Counted from the first letter of the stretch, positions 45,696 to 55,050 are shown. The stretch: DNA of 64,000 bases from Mucilaginibacter sp. Bleaf8 (GCF_018390515.1 NZ_JAHBBK010000003.1:186001-250000), one strand, 5' to 3'. The notes: generated by a model not told the origin, from the letters alone. A program made the numbers and translations.

Positions 45696-47558
45696 TTACC
45701 TGGATATATGCACCATCAGCACAGATATGTCTGAAGGTGATACACCTGATATACGTGAAGCCTGGCCTAAAGTGCGTGGCTTAATACGCATCAACTTTTC
45801 CCGAGCTTCTTTTGACAGCGATACCAATTGCTGATAGTTGAAGTCGGGATTAATTTCCTTATCCTCCATCTTCCGCATCTTCTCTACAATCTCCAGCTCC
45901 TTATCAAAATAACTCTCGTATTTAATTTTTATTTCAGCCTGCTCAATAGTTTCCTTATCATATGCTGAAAGTAATAAAGCTAATGACTCATCAGCTTTCC
46001 TTAAATCATTAAAAGAAACCTGAGGGCGGCTAAGTAACGAAAACAATCTAACATTTTGAGAAAGCGGGGATGTGCCTAATTCATCCAATAATGTATTTAC
46101 TTGTCCTGCTTCTACCGACTTGTTTTTGGTGTAAGCTACAATTTCATCAGAGTTTTTTACTTTTTGTTTTACTTTGTCTAAACGCTCATCACTTATCAAG
46201 CCCAACTCATGGCCAGTAGGGGAGAGGCGAATATCAGCATTATCCTGACGAAGCAACAACCGATGTTCGGCACGTGAGGTAAACATACGGTAAGGCTCTT
46301 CGGTACCTTTTGTAATCAGGTCATCAATCAACACACCGATGTATGATTCTGATCTTTTTAAAATCAGCTCGTGTAAATCATGTACTTTTTGGTGTGCATT
46401 TATACCTGCCATTAAACCTTGTGATGCAGCTTCCTCATAACCTGTGGTACCATTAATCTGGCCAGCTAAAAATAAGTTGCTGATCAGTTTTGTTTCCAGG
46501 GTAGCCTGTAATTGGGTAGGCGGAAAATAATCATATTCTATAGCATAGCCTGGGCGGAACATCTTTGCTTTTTCAAAGCCTGGTATTTGCTGCAATGCCC
46601 GGTATTGTACATCCTCTGGTAATGAAGTAGAAAATCCGTTTACGTAAATCTCAACGGTATTGAAACCTTCTGGCTCTACGAAAATCTGGTGACGTTCGCG
46701 TTCTGCAAACCGGTTAATTTTATCTTCAATAGAAGGGCAGTAGCGTGGACCTAAACCTTTGATGCGCCCGGTAAACATGGGCGATTTTTCGAAACCTTCT
46801 TTCAAAGTTTCATGTACGGCAGCATTAGTATACGTAATCCAGCAGCAACGTTTCTCGGTTGGGCGTTCGACATCGGTGTAGGAGAAGCGACCGGGATCTT
46901 CATCACCCCATTGTTCTTCCATTACACTATAGTTCAAACTACGGCCGTCAATACGAGGGGGAGTACCGGTTTTCATCCGTCCTGCTTCAAACCCTAATTC
47001 AACTAATTGCTCAGTTAAACCGGTAGCAGATTTTTCACCGGTACGGCCACCGCCGAAACGTTTCTCGCCGATATGAATTACACCGTTTAAGAAGGTACCA
47101 TTAGTAAGTACTACGGCACTACATTCAATCTCTATACCGAGTGAAGTGCGTACACCACATACGGTGTTATTTTTTACTACTAATGATGTAACCGTATCTT
47201 GCCAAATGTCTAAGTTGTCTGTTTGCTCTAAAGTTAGCCGCCATTCTTCGGCAAAGCGCATACGATCATTTTGTGAGCGTGGGCTCCACATTGCCGGTCC
47301 TTTTGACAGGTTAAGCATCCGGAACTGAATGGTGGTTTTATCAGCGATGATACCAGAGTATCCACCGAGTGCATCTACCTCTCTTACTATTTGTCCTTTT
47401 GCTACGCCACCCATTGCCGGGTTACAACTCATTTGTGCAATGGTGCCCATGTTCATTGTAATCAGCAAAACTGACGATCCCATGTTGGCTGCTGCTGCCG
47501 CTGCTTCACAACCAGCATGACCTGCTCCAGCCACTATTACATCATATTTTTTAAACAT
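45696..47558 (-). CDS. mnmG: tRNA uridine-5-carboxymethylaminomethyl modification enzyme MnmG (GidA)
   Basis: This 620-residue FAD protein begins with [20 protein letters not shown] and carries the conserved [24 protein letters not shown] and [15 protein letters not shown] segments. With MnmE it installs (carboxymethyl)aminomethyl groups at wobble uridines of certain tRNAs. Its leader contains two parS-like sites. In many bacteria gidA lies beside oriC, consistent with the DnaA boxes found 5 kb to the left. Confidence 0.96.
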   Translation of the reverse strand: MFKKYDVIVAGAGHAGCEAAAAAANMGSSVLLITMNMGTIAQMSCNPAMGGVAKGQIVREVDALGGYSGIIADKTTIQFRMLNLSKGPAMWSPRSQNDRMRFAEEWRLTLEQTDNLDIWQDTVTSLVVKNNTVCGVRTSLGIEIECSAVVLTNGTFLNGVIHIGEKRFGGGRTGEKSATGLTEQLVELGFEAGRMKTGTPPRIDGRSLNYSVMEEQWGDEDPGRFSYTDVERPTEKRCCWITYTNAAVHETLKEGFEKSPMFTGRIKGLGPRYCPSIEDKINRFAERERHQIFVEPEGFNTVEIYVNGFSTSLPEDVQYRALQQIPGFEKAKMFRPGYAIEYDYFPPTQLQATLETKLISNLFLAGQINGTTGYEEAASQGLMAGINAHQKVHDLHELILKRSESYIGVLIDDLITKGTEEPYRMFTSRAEHRLLLRQDNADIRLSPTGHELGLISDERLDKVKQKVKNSDEIVAYTKNKSVEAGQVNTLLDELGTSPLSQNVRLFSLLSRPQVSFNDLRKADESLALLLSAYDKETIEQAEIKIKYESYFDKELEIVEKMRKMEDKEINPDFNYQQLVSLSKEAREKLMRIKPRTLGQASRISGVSPSDISVLMVHISR

Positions 47559-47569
47559 CTATACCTCCA

Positions 47570-47585
47570 TGTTCCACGTGGAACT
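47570..47585. other. parS: parS-like centromere site 1
   Basis: TGTTCCACGTGGAACT is 15/16 of the palindromic parS variant TGTTCCACGTGGAACA bound by ParB/Spo0J. It begins 12 bases before the mnmG start, in its mRNA leader. Confidence 0.75.
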
Positions 47586-47590
47586 ATACG

Positions 47591-47598
47591 CAAATTTA
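47591..47598 (-). promoter_or_regulatory. -7 box of mnmG between the parS sites
   Basis: TAAATTTG on the minus strand matches TAnnTTTG. Transcription would start near 47586, at the edge of parS site 1, so ParB binding could affect mnmG expression. No clear TTG lies at the -33 position. Confidence 0.35.
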
Positions 47599-47613
47599 CC
47601 ACTCCTAATCTCA

Positions 47614-47629
47614 TGTTTCACGTGAAACT
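47614..47629. other. parS: parS-like centromere site 2
   Basis: TGTTTCACGTGAAACT differs from the consensus parS palindrome TGTTTCACGTGAAACA at only the last base. Its centre lies 44 bases from the centre of site 1. Confidence 0.8.
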
Positions 47630-47854
47630 TTAAATAATGATACTAACGCTACAAACGTCCTTATGGGGCTTATATTGCTTATACGTAAGGTGTAGAGTTA
47701 GCTGAAGTGGAGTGTTTGCAAAGATACATATTATTAGTATAGATTAGCAGTTAGTATTGAGCTAGCTTTTGATAAGTCATGGTTAAAGAGTCTAAAATTC
47801 GCCACCTTGCTAACGGAAAGACTTAAAACTATTACTTGTCTGTAACTGTTTATG

Positions 47855-47862
47855 TACCTTTG
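47855..47862 (+). promoter_or_regulatory. -7 box of the histidine kinase gene
   Basis: TACCTTTG matches TAnnTTTG, with TTG 16 bases upstream. Transcription would begin just before the ATG at 47872, giving a very short leader. Confidence 0.45.
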
Positions 47863-47871
47863 AAATTACGT

Positions 47872-49104
47872 ATGAGTAATCCTTATCAACGAAAAAAGCG
47901 ATGGAAATATTTACTGTTGATTTTTGCAGTAATCATTGCCGGCAGCTCTTTATTGTATACCCAATATCTTGTTAAAAACATAGCCCGATCTGAGCGAACA
48001 CGTGCACAGGTGTGGGCACAAACTATGAAGCAAATCCTATCATCGGATGATAACGATTTCCTAAACTATGTATTCCTGGTGCGTGATAGTTTATCTGTAC
48101 CAGCCATTGTAACTGATGAAACGGGGGAGTTTAAATTTACCAAGGGGTTAGACTCTACCAAAACGTTCATCAAGATGGATGGCATTACAGATGTTGACGG
48201 TAAGAAAGCCCCAAAGTATGACCTGGAATATTTTCAGCGTGAGCTGGCCATTATGAAATCGCAGCATGCACCTATCAAGATTCCAATTTACAGCAATACC
48301 TATTGGATGGTATATTATAAGGATTCCTTATTGCTTACACAATTGCGGGTTTTCCCTTACATACAGCTTACTATCATAGCTGTGTTTTTAATGGTAGCAT
48401 ATACGGCATTCAGCTCATCCCGAAAGTCAGAACAGAACCAGGTATGGGTAGGTCTGGCAAAAGAAACGGCTCACCAGTTAGGTACACCCATATCATCCTT
48501 ACTGGCTTGGCTTGAATTGCTGAAGGATAAATTTAATGCCGAAGACGATCCACTATTGGCCGAAATGGCTAATGATGTAAAGCGCCTGGAAATTGTAGCC
48601 GACCGTTTTTCTAAAATCGGGTCTAAGCCAGTTTTAGAACCGCATTCTGTTTACGATGCCGTAAAAGATTTTGTAGACTATTTTAGAGTACGGGTAACAG
48701 ACAAAATCAGTTTTGAATTACATGGAGATTCTAAACTAATGGCTGGCATCAATATACCCTTGTTTGATTGGGTAATTGAAAACCTTCTTAAAAATGCGGT
48801 CAATGCGATAGAAGGGAAGGGGAATATCCGAGTGGATATAACACCCAGTAAAACCAAGAATCAAATTTATATTGATGTAACAGATACCGGCAAAGGTATA
48901 CCACGCTCTAAATTTACTACCGTTTTCAGGCCGGGATATACCACGCGTAAACGCGGCTGGGGACTTGGTCTATCGCTCACTAAACGTATGGTTGAAAATT
49001 ACCACAACGGCCAGATCTTCGTAAAAGATTCAGAGGTAGGAAAAGGAACAACTTTCCGGATCATCTTAAAAAGTATTAAAAATGATAACCCCGCCACAAC
49101 CTGA
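47872..49104 (+). CDS. Membrane sensor histidine kinase
   Basis: This protein of about 410 residues, started at the ATG at 47872, has two membrane segments (about 13-34 and 160-181) around a periplasmic sensor loop. The H-box KETAHQLGTPISSLLAWLELL (His201), N-box ENLLKNAVNAIEG and G-boxes DTGKGIP and GWGLGLSLTKRMVE follow. It is an orthodox sensor kinase, but no response regulator is adjacent, so its partner is encoded elsewhere. The ligand is unknown. The next gene overlaps it by 23 bases. Confidence 0.88.
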   Translation: MSNPYQRKKRWKYLLLIFAVIIAGSSLLYTQYLVKNIARSERTRAQVWAQTMKQILSSDDNDFLNYVFLVRDSLSVPAIVTDETGEFKFTKGLDSTKTFIKMDGITDVDGKKAPKYDLEYFQRELAIMKSQHAPIKIPIYSNTYWMVYYKDSLLLTQLRVFPYIQLTIIAVFLMVAYTAFSSSRKSEQNQVWVGLAKETAHQLGTPISSLLAWLELLKDKFNAEDDPLLAEMANDVKRLEIVADRFSKIGSKPVLEPHSVYDAVKDFVDYFRVRVTDKISFELHGDSKLMAGINIPLFDWVIENLLKNAVNAIEGKGNIRVDITPSKTKNQIYIDVTDTGKGIPRSKFTTVFRPGYTTRKRGWGLGLSLTKRMVENYHNGQIFVKDSEVGKGTTFRIILKSIKNDNPATT

Positions 49105-49597
49105 TGAATATGCATCCTTTTATGCCAACTATGTTAAGCTGGCTACCGAAAGGGGAGACGTATTAAAAACCCTTTCAGGCTTAAAGGATAGTACGCATAA
49201 GCTGCTATCCCAAATACCTCAAGAAATGGAAGACTACGCTTATGCCGACAGGAAATGGACCATTAAACAATTGGTAAGCCACATGATTGATGCGGAGCGT
49301 ATTTTTGCTTACCGCTTATTGTGCATTAGTCGTCAGGATGGAACTAATTTACCAGGTTTTGATGAGGAAGAGTATGTTGTAAATGCAAATGTAAACGAAC
49401 GTACATTAAAAAGCTTGGCCGACGAATTTAAAGCAGTCCGTGAAGCCAATTTGTATTTATGCAACGCCATCCCTTCATCCAGATTATCATTTAAAGGTTT
49501 GGCCAATAATTCACCGGTGTCAGTAAGGGCGTTGCTTTATATTATGGCTGGTCATGAATTACATCACCTAAATATTTTGCGGGAGAAATATCTATAA
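49082..49597 (+). CDS. DinB-superfamily protein
   Basis: This 171-residue four-helix-bundle protein has the histidines expected for the DinB metal site: QLVSHMIDAERIFAYR and the late AGHELHHLNILREKY. DinB/DUF664 proteins bind a divalent metal and some are thiol transferases; others are damage-induced with unknown role. It overlaps the end of the histidine kinase gene, so it is co-translated with it. Confidence 0.85.
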   Translation: MITPPQPDEYASFYANYVKLATERGDVLKTLSGLKDSTHKLLSQIPQEMEDYAYADRKWTIKQLVSHMIDAERIFAYRLLCISRQDGTNLPGFDEEEYVVNANVNERTLKSLADEFKAVREANLYLCNAIPSSRLSFKGLANNSPVSVRALLYIMAGHELHHLNILREKYL

Positions 49598-49635
49598 AAG
49601 AGCTTCTTCATAATTTTGAAGAAGCTCTTTATTTC
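49598..49635. terminator. Terminator after the DinB gene
   Basis: AAAGAGCTTCTTC pairs with GAAGAAGCTCTTT around ATAATTTT and is followed by a T-rich run. It lies between convergent genes. Confidence 0.88.
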
Positions 49636-49646
49636 CTAGGCGCTAG

Positions 49647-50033
49647 TTATATTAAATCTTTCTCCGGTACATATATGCTCTGCTTTTCTGTCGTAACCGT
49701 TTCTTTCTTTTCAATGCGATAAGACAGAAACAGGCCTAAGCCGCCAAATATGGCAATTAAACTAAAGTAGATAGCTTCGTTTTCATCTGCTGAAGCTGTA
49801 AATAATGTTCTGTCGAGTACAAAGGCCAAAAATAAGCCGATTCCCGCACCTATTAATAATAACCCCCATTTCAAATTCTGGTAAGGGGCAGATTGCGATT
49901 TGTATCGGCGTGGATCCATGCCACGTTCAATCATGGCCAGTCGTTCTCTTTTACTTAAATATACGATGCCGAATATCATGGCAAAAAAGCCAAGTGGTAC
50001 TAATATTCCGATTAATTCTTTAGAGACTTCCAT
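49647..50033 (-). CDS. DUF6249-type membrane protein
   Basis: This 128-residue protein has three membrane segments (about 7-26, 56-75 and 89-105) and the ERLAMIERGMDPR motif after the first, typical of the DUF6249 group found beside ECF sigma factors in Bacteroidetes. It is divergent from the sigma/anti-sigma pair at 50214. Function unknown. Confidence 0.8.
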   Translation of the reverse strand: MEVSKELIGILVPLGFFAMIFGIVYLSKRERLAMIERGMDPRRYKSQSAPYQNLKWGLLLIGAGIGLFLAFVLDRTLFTASADENEAIYFSLIAIFGGLGLFLSYRIEKKETVTTEKQSIYVPEKDLI

Positions 50034-50213
50034 ATGTTTAATTGTTTGTGTTATATAATTTGTAAACCTTCACCGGTGTATTTGTAAGCTATGACCACAT
50101 GGTTTAAAAGCAGGTTACACTTATTCATAAAAAAAGTGTAAATATTTTCGGTAGATTATTTTCAATTTACTGTAACCTGAACTACGCCGGCATCGTCAGA
50201 GCGGTAATTACAA

Positions 50214-50795
50214 ATGCAGAGCAAACTTTCGGATATAGAATTAATAGAAGAAACCCTGGCGGGTAATCAGTCGGCCTATGCTGATTTGGTTAAACGGCAT
50301 CAGCGTTTTGTATTTACCCTGGCTATGCGATTTAGTAAGAGTAGGGAAGATGCAGAAGAGATAGCGCAGGATAGTTTTATTAAAGCATACCGGTCATTAG
50401 CTGCATTTGGTGGTCAGTCAAAATTCAGTACCTGGTTATATACTATTGTATATACCACGGCAATGACTTTCTTGCGGAAGAAACGGTTAAATACATCATC
50501 TATTGATGATGAAGCAACCTTTATACAACTTGAAAGTCAAAACAGTGCTTTTGATAATAATCTGGCCGAAAACAAATCGCGCTCATATTATTTAAATAAA
50601 GCAATAGAGCAATTGTTACCTGATGATGCAATGATCATTACCTTGTTTTACAAAGGGGAACAATCATTGGAAGAAATAGGTACCACATTAGGGATAGAAC
50701 CTAATACAGTAAAAGTAAAATTATTCAGAGCTCGCCAGCGTTTAAAAGAAAAGCTGGAGCGAAATTTAAAGCACGAAGCCAAGGAATTAATATGA
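50214..50795 (+). CDS. ECF-type RNA polymerase sigma factor
   Basis: This 193-residue sigma factor has region 2 (FTLAMRFSKSREDAEEIAQDSFIKAYRSL, then FSTWLYTIVYTTAMTFLRKKR) and region 4 (LPDDAMIITLFYKGEQSLEEIGTTLGIEPNTVKVKLFRARQRL). It directs polymerase to an extracytoplasmic stress regulon. Its stop overlaps the start of the putative anti-sigma gene by 4 bases, the standard sigma/anti-sigma arrangement. Confidence 0.93.
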   Translation: MQSKLSDIELIEETLAGNQSAYADLVKRHQRFVFTLAMRFSKSREDAEEIAQDSFIKAYRSLAAFGGQSKFSTWLYTIVYTTAMTFLRKKRLNTSSIDDEATFIQLESQNSAFDNNLAENKSRSYYLNKAIEQLLPDDAMIITLFYKGEQSLEEIGTTLGIEPNTVKVKLFRARQRLKEKLERNLKHEAKELI

Positions 50796-51280
50796 ACACG
50801 ATAGAAGAAAGACTGTGGAGTTACATTGATGGGACCTGTACGGCACAAGAGAAGGAGGAGATAAGCAAGCTTATTCAGGAAGATAAGGAATATCGTATGG
50901 TTTATGATGAATTGCTTTCTTTCAATCAGGAGCTTTCTGTAATGGAACTGGACGAGCCATCTATGCCATTTACTTATAATGTAATGGAAGCCATTCGTAC
51001 GCAGGAAGCGCAAAAGCCGCTTAAAGCAGCAATCGACGTAAGAATTATTAAAGTAATAGCGGCATTTTTTATAGTTACTATTTCGGTATTGCTTATTTAT
51101 ACAATAGCCAATGTTAACTGGTCGGCCGGTAATACAAGTGCTGTTGAGTTTAAAATACCATCTATTAAAAACTATATCAGTAAATCTGCCATGCAGGGCT
51201 TCATCTTTTTTGATGTGGTATTGGCTCTTTACCTTTTGGATGGCTATTTACGGAAGCGTAATAACCTTAAGACTATGTAA
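50792..51280 (+). CDS. Probable membrane anti-sigma factor
   Basis: This 162-residue protein has an N-terminal cytoplasmic helical domain (RLWSYIDGTCTAQEKEEISKLIQED…) resembling anti-sigma domains but without the zinc HxxxCxxC motif. Two membrane segments follow, at about 86-106 and 133-150. Coupled translation with the ECF sigma gene indicates that it holds that factor inactive at the membrane. The signal is unknown. Confidence 0.8.
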   Translation: MNTIEERLWSYIDGTCTAQEKEEISKLIQEDKEYRMVYDELLSFNQELSVMELDEPSMPFTYNVMEAIRTQEAQKPLKAAIDVRIIKVIAAFFIVTISVLLIYTIANVNWSAGNTSAVEFKIPSIKNYISKSAMQGFIFFDVVLALYLLDGYLRKRNNLKTM

Positions 51281-51461
51281 GTACTGACATTATGTATCAC
51301 ATAGTGTGCATCTTCTGACACTAGTGTATAAAATTTTGCACATTTTGACATATACTATTTATAAGGTTTAAAGCCTAAGGTTGTACGTTCCTTTTAAAAT
51401 ATGCAGTTTTCGTTTGTATCAACGTTTTTTTAATTACGTTAATCGATTGCGAAGTTTGGCA
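51281..51461. other. Gene-free region upstream of the chromosomal small RNA candidate
   Basis: No coding frame is supported. At its right end GAAGTTTG (51451-51458) differs from TAnnTTTG by one base and could be the -7 box of the RNA below; no good TTG lies at -33. Confidence 0.35.
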
Positions 51462-51562
51462 CAGTGATTGTAATATATATTACGAATTGGTAAACTTACC
51501 AATTTAATTGTGATAAGGTTTAGGTTGAAAGTCCCCCAGAGCAAGTCCGGGGGGCTTTTTTT
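51462..51562 (+). ncRNA. Candidate small RNA, chromosomal copy
   Basis: The segment holds a 14-bp palindrome (51470-51483), a hairpin AATTGGTAA/TTACCAATT (51485-51504), the core at 51506-51531 with GATAAGGTTTAGGTTG, and a terminator with the 10-bp stem AAAGTCCCCC/GGGGGGCTTT (51528-51537 with 51549-51558) plus seven T. The 26-nt core is identical to the copy at 13534-13559 while both flanking hairpins differ in sequence but not in layout. That pattern indicates a structured RNA with a conserved single-stranded contact site. No known family is recognised. Confidence 0.7.
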
Positions 51563-51625
51563 ATTTATAGCCATATCAAATTATCTTTCTAATCAAATAA
51601 ATGAAGATGCTAACTGATAACGGTT

Positions 51626-51633
51626 TATCTTTG
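51626..51633 (+). promoter_or_regulatory. -7 box of the DUF2911 gene
   Basis: TATCTTTG matches TAnnTTTG exactly and lies 18 bases before the ATG at 51651. No TTG is found at the expected -33 distance. Confidence 0.45.
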
Positions 51634-51650
51634 GATCATCTTAATTGAAT

Positions 51651-52493
51651 ATGAAAAAGATTTATTACCTAATTTGTACAATGTTATTGTGCAGTGTTAT
51701 GTACGGTGTACAAGCACAAGGCATTAAAATGCCGCAAGCCAGCTCATCCCAAACCATTACTCAGGAATTTGGCCTGGGGAAAATCACCCTAAATTATGCC
51801 CGTCCTAACGCTAAAGGGCGCAAAATATTTGGCGGCCTGGCACCCTATGGTGAGGTTTGGCGTACCGGAGCTAATACCGCTACTACAATCGCTTTTACTG
51901 ATGATGTAACGATTGAAGGCAACAAAGTGCCTGCAGGCGAATATGCGCTATTCACAATTCCCGGCGAAAAGGAGTGGACCATCATTTTAAACAAAACCAC
52001 CAAGCAGTGGGGAGCCTATGAATACAAACAGGCCGACGACTTTTTACGCTTTAAGGTAAAGCCGGTAAAATCCGGAGAGATGATAGAAACTTTTACTATC
52101 CAGTTTGCCAACGTTAAGCCAACCACTGCCGAGATACAATTATTGTGGGAACACACTGCCGTAAAACTGCATTTGGCAACTGATGTAGACAGCCGTGTTA
52201 TGGCAAGTATTGACGAAGCCATGCAGGGTGAAAAGAAACCATACTTTGCCGCAGCACAATACTATTTTGAAAATGGCAAGGATTTAAATAAAGCATTAGT
52301 TTGGATTACAGAGGCCGAAAAATCAAACCCTAATGCACCTTACTTCAAATTATGGAAAGCCCGTATACAGCTTAAAATGGGCAATAATGCCGCTGCCATT
52401 GCTACAGCAAAAGAGGGAGCCCGTGTAGCTAAGGAGCAAAAGAATGAGGAGTACGTTCGCTTGAATGAAGCACTAATTGCACAGGCTAAGTAA
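51651..52493 (+). CDS. Secreted DUF2911 protein
   Basis: This 280-residue protein has a signal peptide (…SVMYGVQAQG), a DUF2911 beta-domain (ITQEFGLGKITLNYARPNAKGRKIFGGLAPYGEVWRTGAN…) and a C-terminal TPR-like helical part (ALVWITEAEKSNPNAPYFKLWKARIQLKMGN). DUF2911 proteins are abundant in Bacteroidetes and uncharacterised. The ATG at 51651 is preferred over a TTG six bases upstream. Confidence 0.85.
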   Translation: MKKIYYLICTMLLCSVMYGVQAQGIKMPQASSSQTITQEFGLGKITLNYARPNAKGRKIFGGLAPYGEVWRTGANTATTIAFTDDVTIEGNKVPAGEYALFTIPGEKEWTIILNKTTKQWGAYEYKQADDFLRFKVKPVKSGEMIETFTIQFANVKPTTAEIQLLWEHTAVKLHLATDVDSRVMASIDEAMQGEKKPYFAAAQYYFENGKDLNKALVWITEAEKSNPNAPYFKLWKARIQLKMGNNAAAIATAKEGARVAKEQKNEEYVRLNEALIAQAK

Positions 52494-52511
52494 TTGAATA
52501 CATACTTAAAC

Positions 52512-52547
52512 AAGAAAGGCGGACAATACGATCCGCCTTTCTTGTTT
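52512..52547 (+). terminator. Terminator after the DUF2911 gene
   Basis: AAGAAAGGCGGA pairs with TCCGCCTTTCTT around an 8-base loop, followed by GTTTTA. Confidence 0.85.
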
Positions 52548-52661
52548 TATGTAAGGAATACTTTCTTAGATAAAATTTATGAAATGAAAAAGCAGCCTTC
52601 AATAAACTCTATACCGAAAGCTGGTTTAAATTCTTGATAAGCAAAGAAAAGTATCCGGATA

Positions 52662-52850
52662 TTAAGCGTCAGATTCCTGGCGGCCTTTAACCAATACCTT
52701 TAAAAATAAAGCTGCGGTGAGTAAACCTAAAACAGCACCTACTGGTATATAAATAAAACCTTGGTTAACGATAGCACCGGTAAATAAGCCGGCTACCAGG
52801 CCAATAATATAGAAGTATGAATCGTAGCTTTTATCTTCGTGATGTGACAT
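52662..52850 (-). CDS. Small two-helix membrane protein
   Basis: This 62-residue protein has a charged N-terminus (MSHHEDKSYDSY) and two membrane segments. The ATG at 52850 is chosen because a longer start at 52877 would lie in the promoter: TTG, 20 bases, then TACTTTTG (52875-52905, minus strand). Transcription would begin about 20 bases before this ATG. Function unknown. Confidence 0.6.
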   Translation of the reverse strand: MSHHEDKSYDSYFYIIGLVAGLFTGAIVNQGFIYIPVGAVLGLLTAALFLKVLVKGRQESDA

Positions 52851-52874
52851 AATCGTTGTTCGTTTTTCTGTAAG

Positions 52875-52905
52875 CAAAAGTAGTTGATTAAGTGCGGTAT
52901 GCCAA
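52875..52905 (-). promoter_or_regulatory. Promoter of the small membrane protein gene
   Basis: On the minus strand TTG is followed after 20 bases by TACTTTTG, a full match to the Bacteroidetes consensus. Confidence 0.6.
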
Positions 52906-53006
52906 ACTTTGTTTGTAGCAAAATTATTTAAATTTCTAATTTACTGCAACGTATTCTTAATTAGCACGTCTGTTAAGCTGTATCCTTCTCCTTTAAACCA
53001 CAGCTT

Positions 53007-53393
53007 ATGAAACCTATCCACATCCTCACAAAGGCAGTAGCTATCAGTAGCCTGCTGGTGATTGGCATTACCAGTTACAGCCATGCCCAAAGTAAAAGCA
53101 TTAAGCTTACTATTAAAGACAAAGCAACACAAAAGCCATTAGAGCATGCAGCCGCAACTCTTATCAATTTGAAAGACAGCATGATTGTTTGTACGCAGGT
53201 AACACCCGAAAGCGGTATTGCTCAATTTAACATCAACACAACGGGTCGCTATCAACTTATTATTGAGAAAGAAGGGTATTCAAAAGAAGCCCGCTATAGC
53301 ATTATTACTAAAAAAGAGGAAGATCGTAACGATATGGATATCGCTATGCAACCAGCAGTCAAAAAGCGATTAAATAAAAGGGGACGGTATTAA
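53007..53393 (+). CDS. Secreted single-domain carboxypeptidase-regulatory-like protein
   Basis: This 128-residue protein has a signal peptide (…TSYSHAQ) and one CarboxypepD_reg-like beta-sandwich (SIKLTIKDKATQKPLEHAAATLINLKD…GRYQLIIEKEGYSKEARYSI), ending in a basic tail. In SusC-type receptors this fold is an N-terminal extension; here it stands alone. The terminator overlaps the last codons. Confidence 0.75.
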   Translation: MKPIHILTKAVAISSLLVIGITSYSHAQSKSIKLTIKDKATQKPLEHAAATLINLKDSMIVCTQVTPESGIAQFNINTTGRYQLIIEKEGYSKEARYSIITKKEEDRNDMDIAMQPAVKKRLNKRGRY

Positions 53394-53410
53394 GCCGTCC
53401 CCTTTTATTT
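53377..53410 (+). terminator. Terminator overlapping the end of the preceding gene
   Basis: AAAAGGGGACGG pairs with CCGTCCCCTTTT; the stop codon TAA lies in the loop, so the last codons form the 5' side of the stem. Confidence 0.85.
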
Positions 53411-53427
53411 AATACGCTTCTGTAACG

Positions 53428-55050
53428 TTAGAAGATATAATTTGTGCTCAGGAAATTGGAATCATGATCGTTCACAATTTCGTTGATCAACTGCTTGTTG
53501 GTATCGTTCAGCTTGGTGGCTACCAGTGAACGGATAGAGAACGAGCGTAACGCATCATTAACTGATAAGGTACCCTCTGCACTGTCTTTACGGCCGGTAA
53601 AAGGAAATACGTCCGGGCCGCGCTGGCATTGTGCGTTGATGTTTACGCGGCTCACCAGGTTCACAAACGGATCAATCAGGTCGGCGGTTTCCTGTGCATC
53701 GGTACTGAAAATACTTACCTGCATACCATGCGGCGAATCAATTTGGTACTGGATAGGCTCTTCGATTGATTCGAATGGCAATACCGGTATTACCGGACCG
53801 AATTGCTCCTCGCGGTATAGTTTCATTTTATCGTTTACCGGGTATACAATGGCCGGGTAAAAGAACGAAGCTACGTTTTCGCCACCATGTTCATTTACCA
53901 CGCGGGCACCATTAGCTTCGGCATCGGCAATACATTCTTTCAGGTAATCGGGCTTGCCCGGTTCGGCAACAGGGGTCAGGTTCACGCCTTTTTCCCACGG
54001 CATACCGTACTTCAGTTTAGCCACGCCTTCGCTCAGCAATTTCAGGAATTCATCGGCCACATCTTTGTGTACGTGAATAATTTTAATGGCTGTACAACGC
54101 TGACCGTTGTAAGACAGCGAACCTAAAATACACTCGTTAACAGCAATGTTCAGATCAGCGCTTTTGGTAACAATAGCTGCATTTTTAGCATCTAAACTCA
54201 ACACTGCACGTAAGCGGCTGATTTTTGGATGGCGTTTTTTCAGATCGTTAGCCACCTTGCTGGAACCGATGAAGGCCAGTACATTAATTTTACCGGTAGC
54301 CATCAGTCCCGGTGTAACGTTAGCACCGCGGCCATAAACGGTATTTACTACCCCTTTAGGGAACGATTCCTGGAAAGCTCTTAGTAATGGGTAGTGAACC
54401 AGGGTACCATGTTTTGGTGGTTTGAAAAGGATGGTATTGCCCATGATGATAGCCGGAATGAGGGTAGTAAAGGTTTCGTTCAGCGGATAGTTGAACGGGC
54501 CCATACATAATACCACACCCAGCGGCGAGCGGCGTATCTGCGCTACTACTCCTTCGGCCATAGTAAAACGGGATGATTCGCGGTCGATATCCTTAAGGGC
54601 ATCAATAGTAAGCGTAATATATTCAACCGTACGGTCAAACTCTTTAGTTGAATCGGCCAGTGATTTACCAATTTCCCACATAATTAATTTAATCACCAGG
54701 TCGCGCTGCTCTACCATTTTGTACACGAATTTTTCCATGCACTTAATTCGGTCGGCAACACTCATTGTCGGCCATTCGCCGCGGCCATTATCAAATGCAG
54801 CTTCTGCAGCGGCCAGGGCTTCCATTGCTTCCTTTTCGGTACCCAGCGGGTAGCTGCCGATTACCTTACGCTTTAAACCCTCGGGGGTGGGGATACAAAT
54901 TGGCGATGTTACTTCACTTACCTCGCCGTCCCAGGGCAGCATATCCCCGTTAACGAGATATTCCCGCTGATGCAGTTCCTCGATACGGTATTGCTCCGGT
55001 ATCTGGCTCTCATCAACGAACAGCTTGTTCAGCTCGTCATTAAAACTCAT
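53428..55050 (-). CDS. gapN: NADP-dependent non-phosphorylating glyceraldehyde-3-phosphate dehydrogenase
   Basis: This 540-residue aldehyde dehydrogenase has the catalytic cysteine in GQRCTAIKIIH (Cys319), the LSLDAKNAAIV segment with the general-base region, and the GapN-type ending RGPDVFPFTGRKDSAEGT. GapN oxidises glyceraldehyde 3-phosphate straight to 3-phosphoglycerate, making NADPH. It lies downstream of the uronate operon on the same strand but with a 130-base gap, so it may be separate. Assignment to GapN over other ALDHs rests on these signatures. Confidence 0.85.
   Translation of the reverse strand: MSFNDELNKLFVDESQIPEQYRIEELHQREYLVNGDMLPWDGEVSEVTSPICIPTPEGLKRKVIGSYPLGTEKEAMEALAAAEAAFDNGRGEWPTMSVADRIKCMEKFVYKMVEQRDLVIKLIMWEIGKSLADSTKEFDRTVEYITLTIDALKDIDRESSRFTMAEGVVAQIRRSPLGVVLCMGPFNYPLNETFTTLIPAIIMGNTILFKPPKHGTLVHYPLLRAFQESFPKGVVNTVYGRGANVTPGLMATGKINVLAFIGSSKVANDLKKRHPKISRLRAVLSLDAKNAAIVTKSADLNIAVNECILGSLSYNGQRCTAIKIIHVHKDVADEFLKLLSEGVAKLKYGMPWEKGVNLTPVAEPGKPDYLKECIADAEANGARVVNEHGGENVASFFYPAIVYPVNDKMKLYREEQFGPVIPVLPFESIEEPIQYQIDSPHGMQVSIFSTDAQETADLIDPFVNLVSRVNINAQCQRGPDVFPFTGRKDSAEGTLSVNDALRSFSIRSLVATKLNDTNKQLINEIVNDHDSNFLSTNYIF

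Noticed and set aside
47570-47629. The CACGTG palindromes as ordinary hairpin terminators of mnmG
   Set aside because: They lie upstream of the gene, have no T tract, and match the 16-bp parS consensus too closely.
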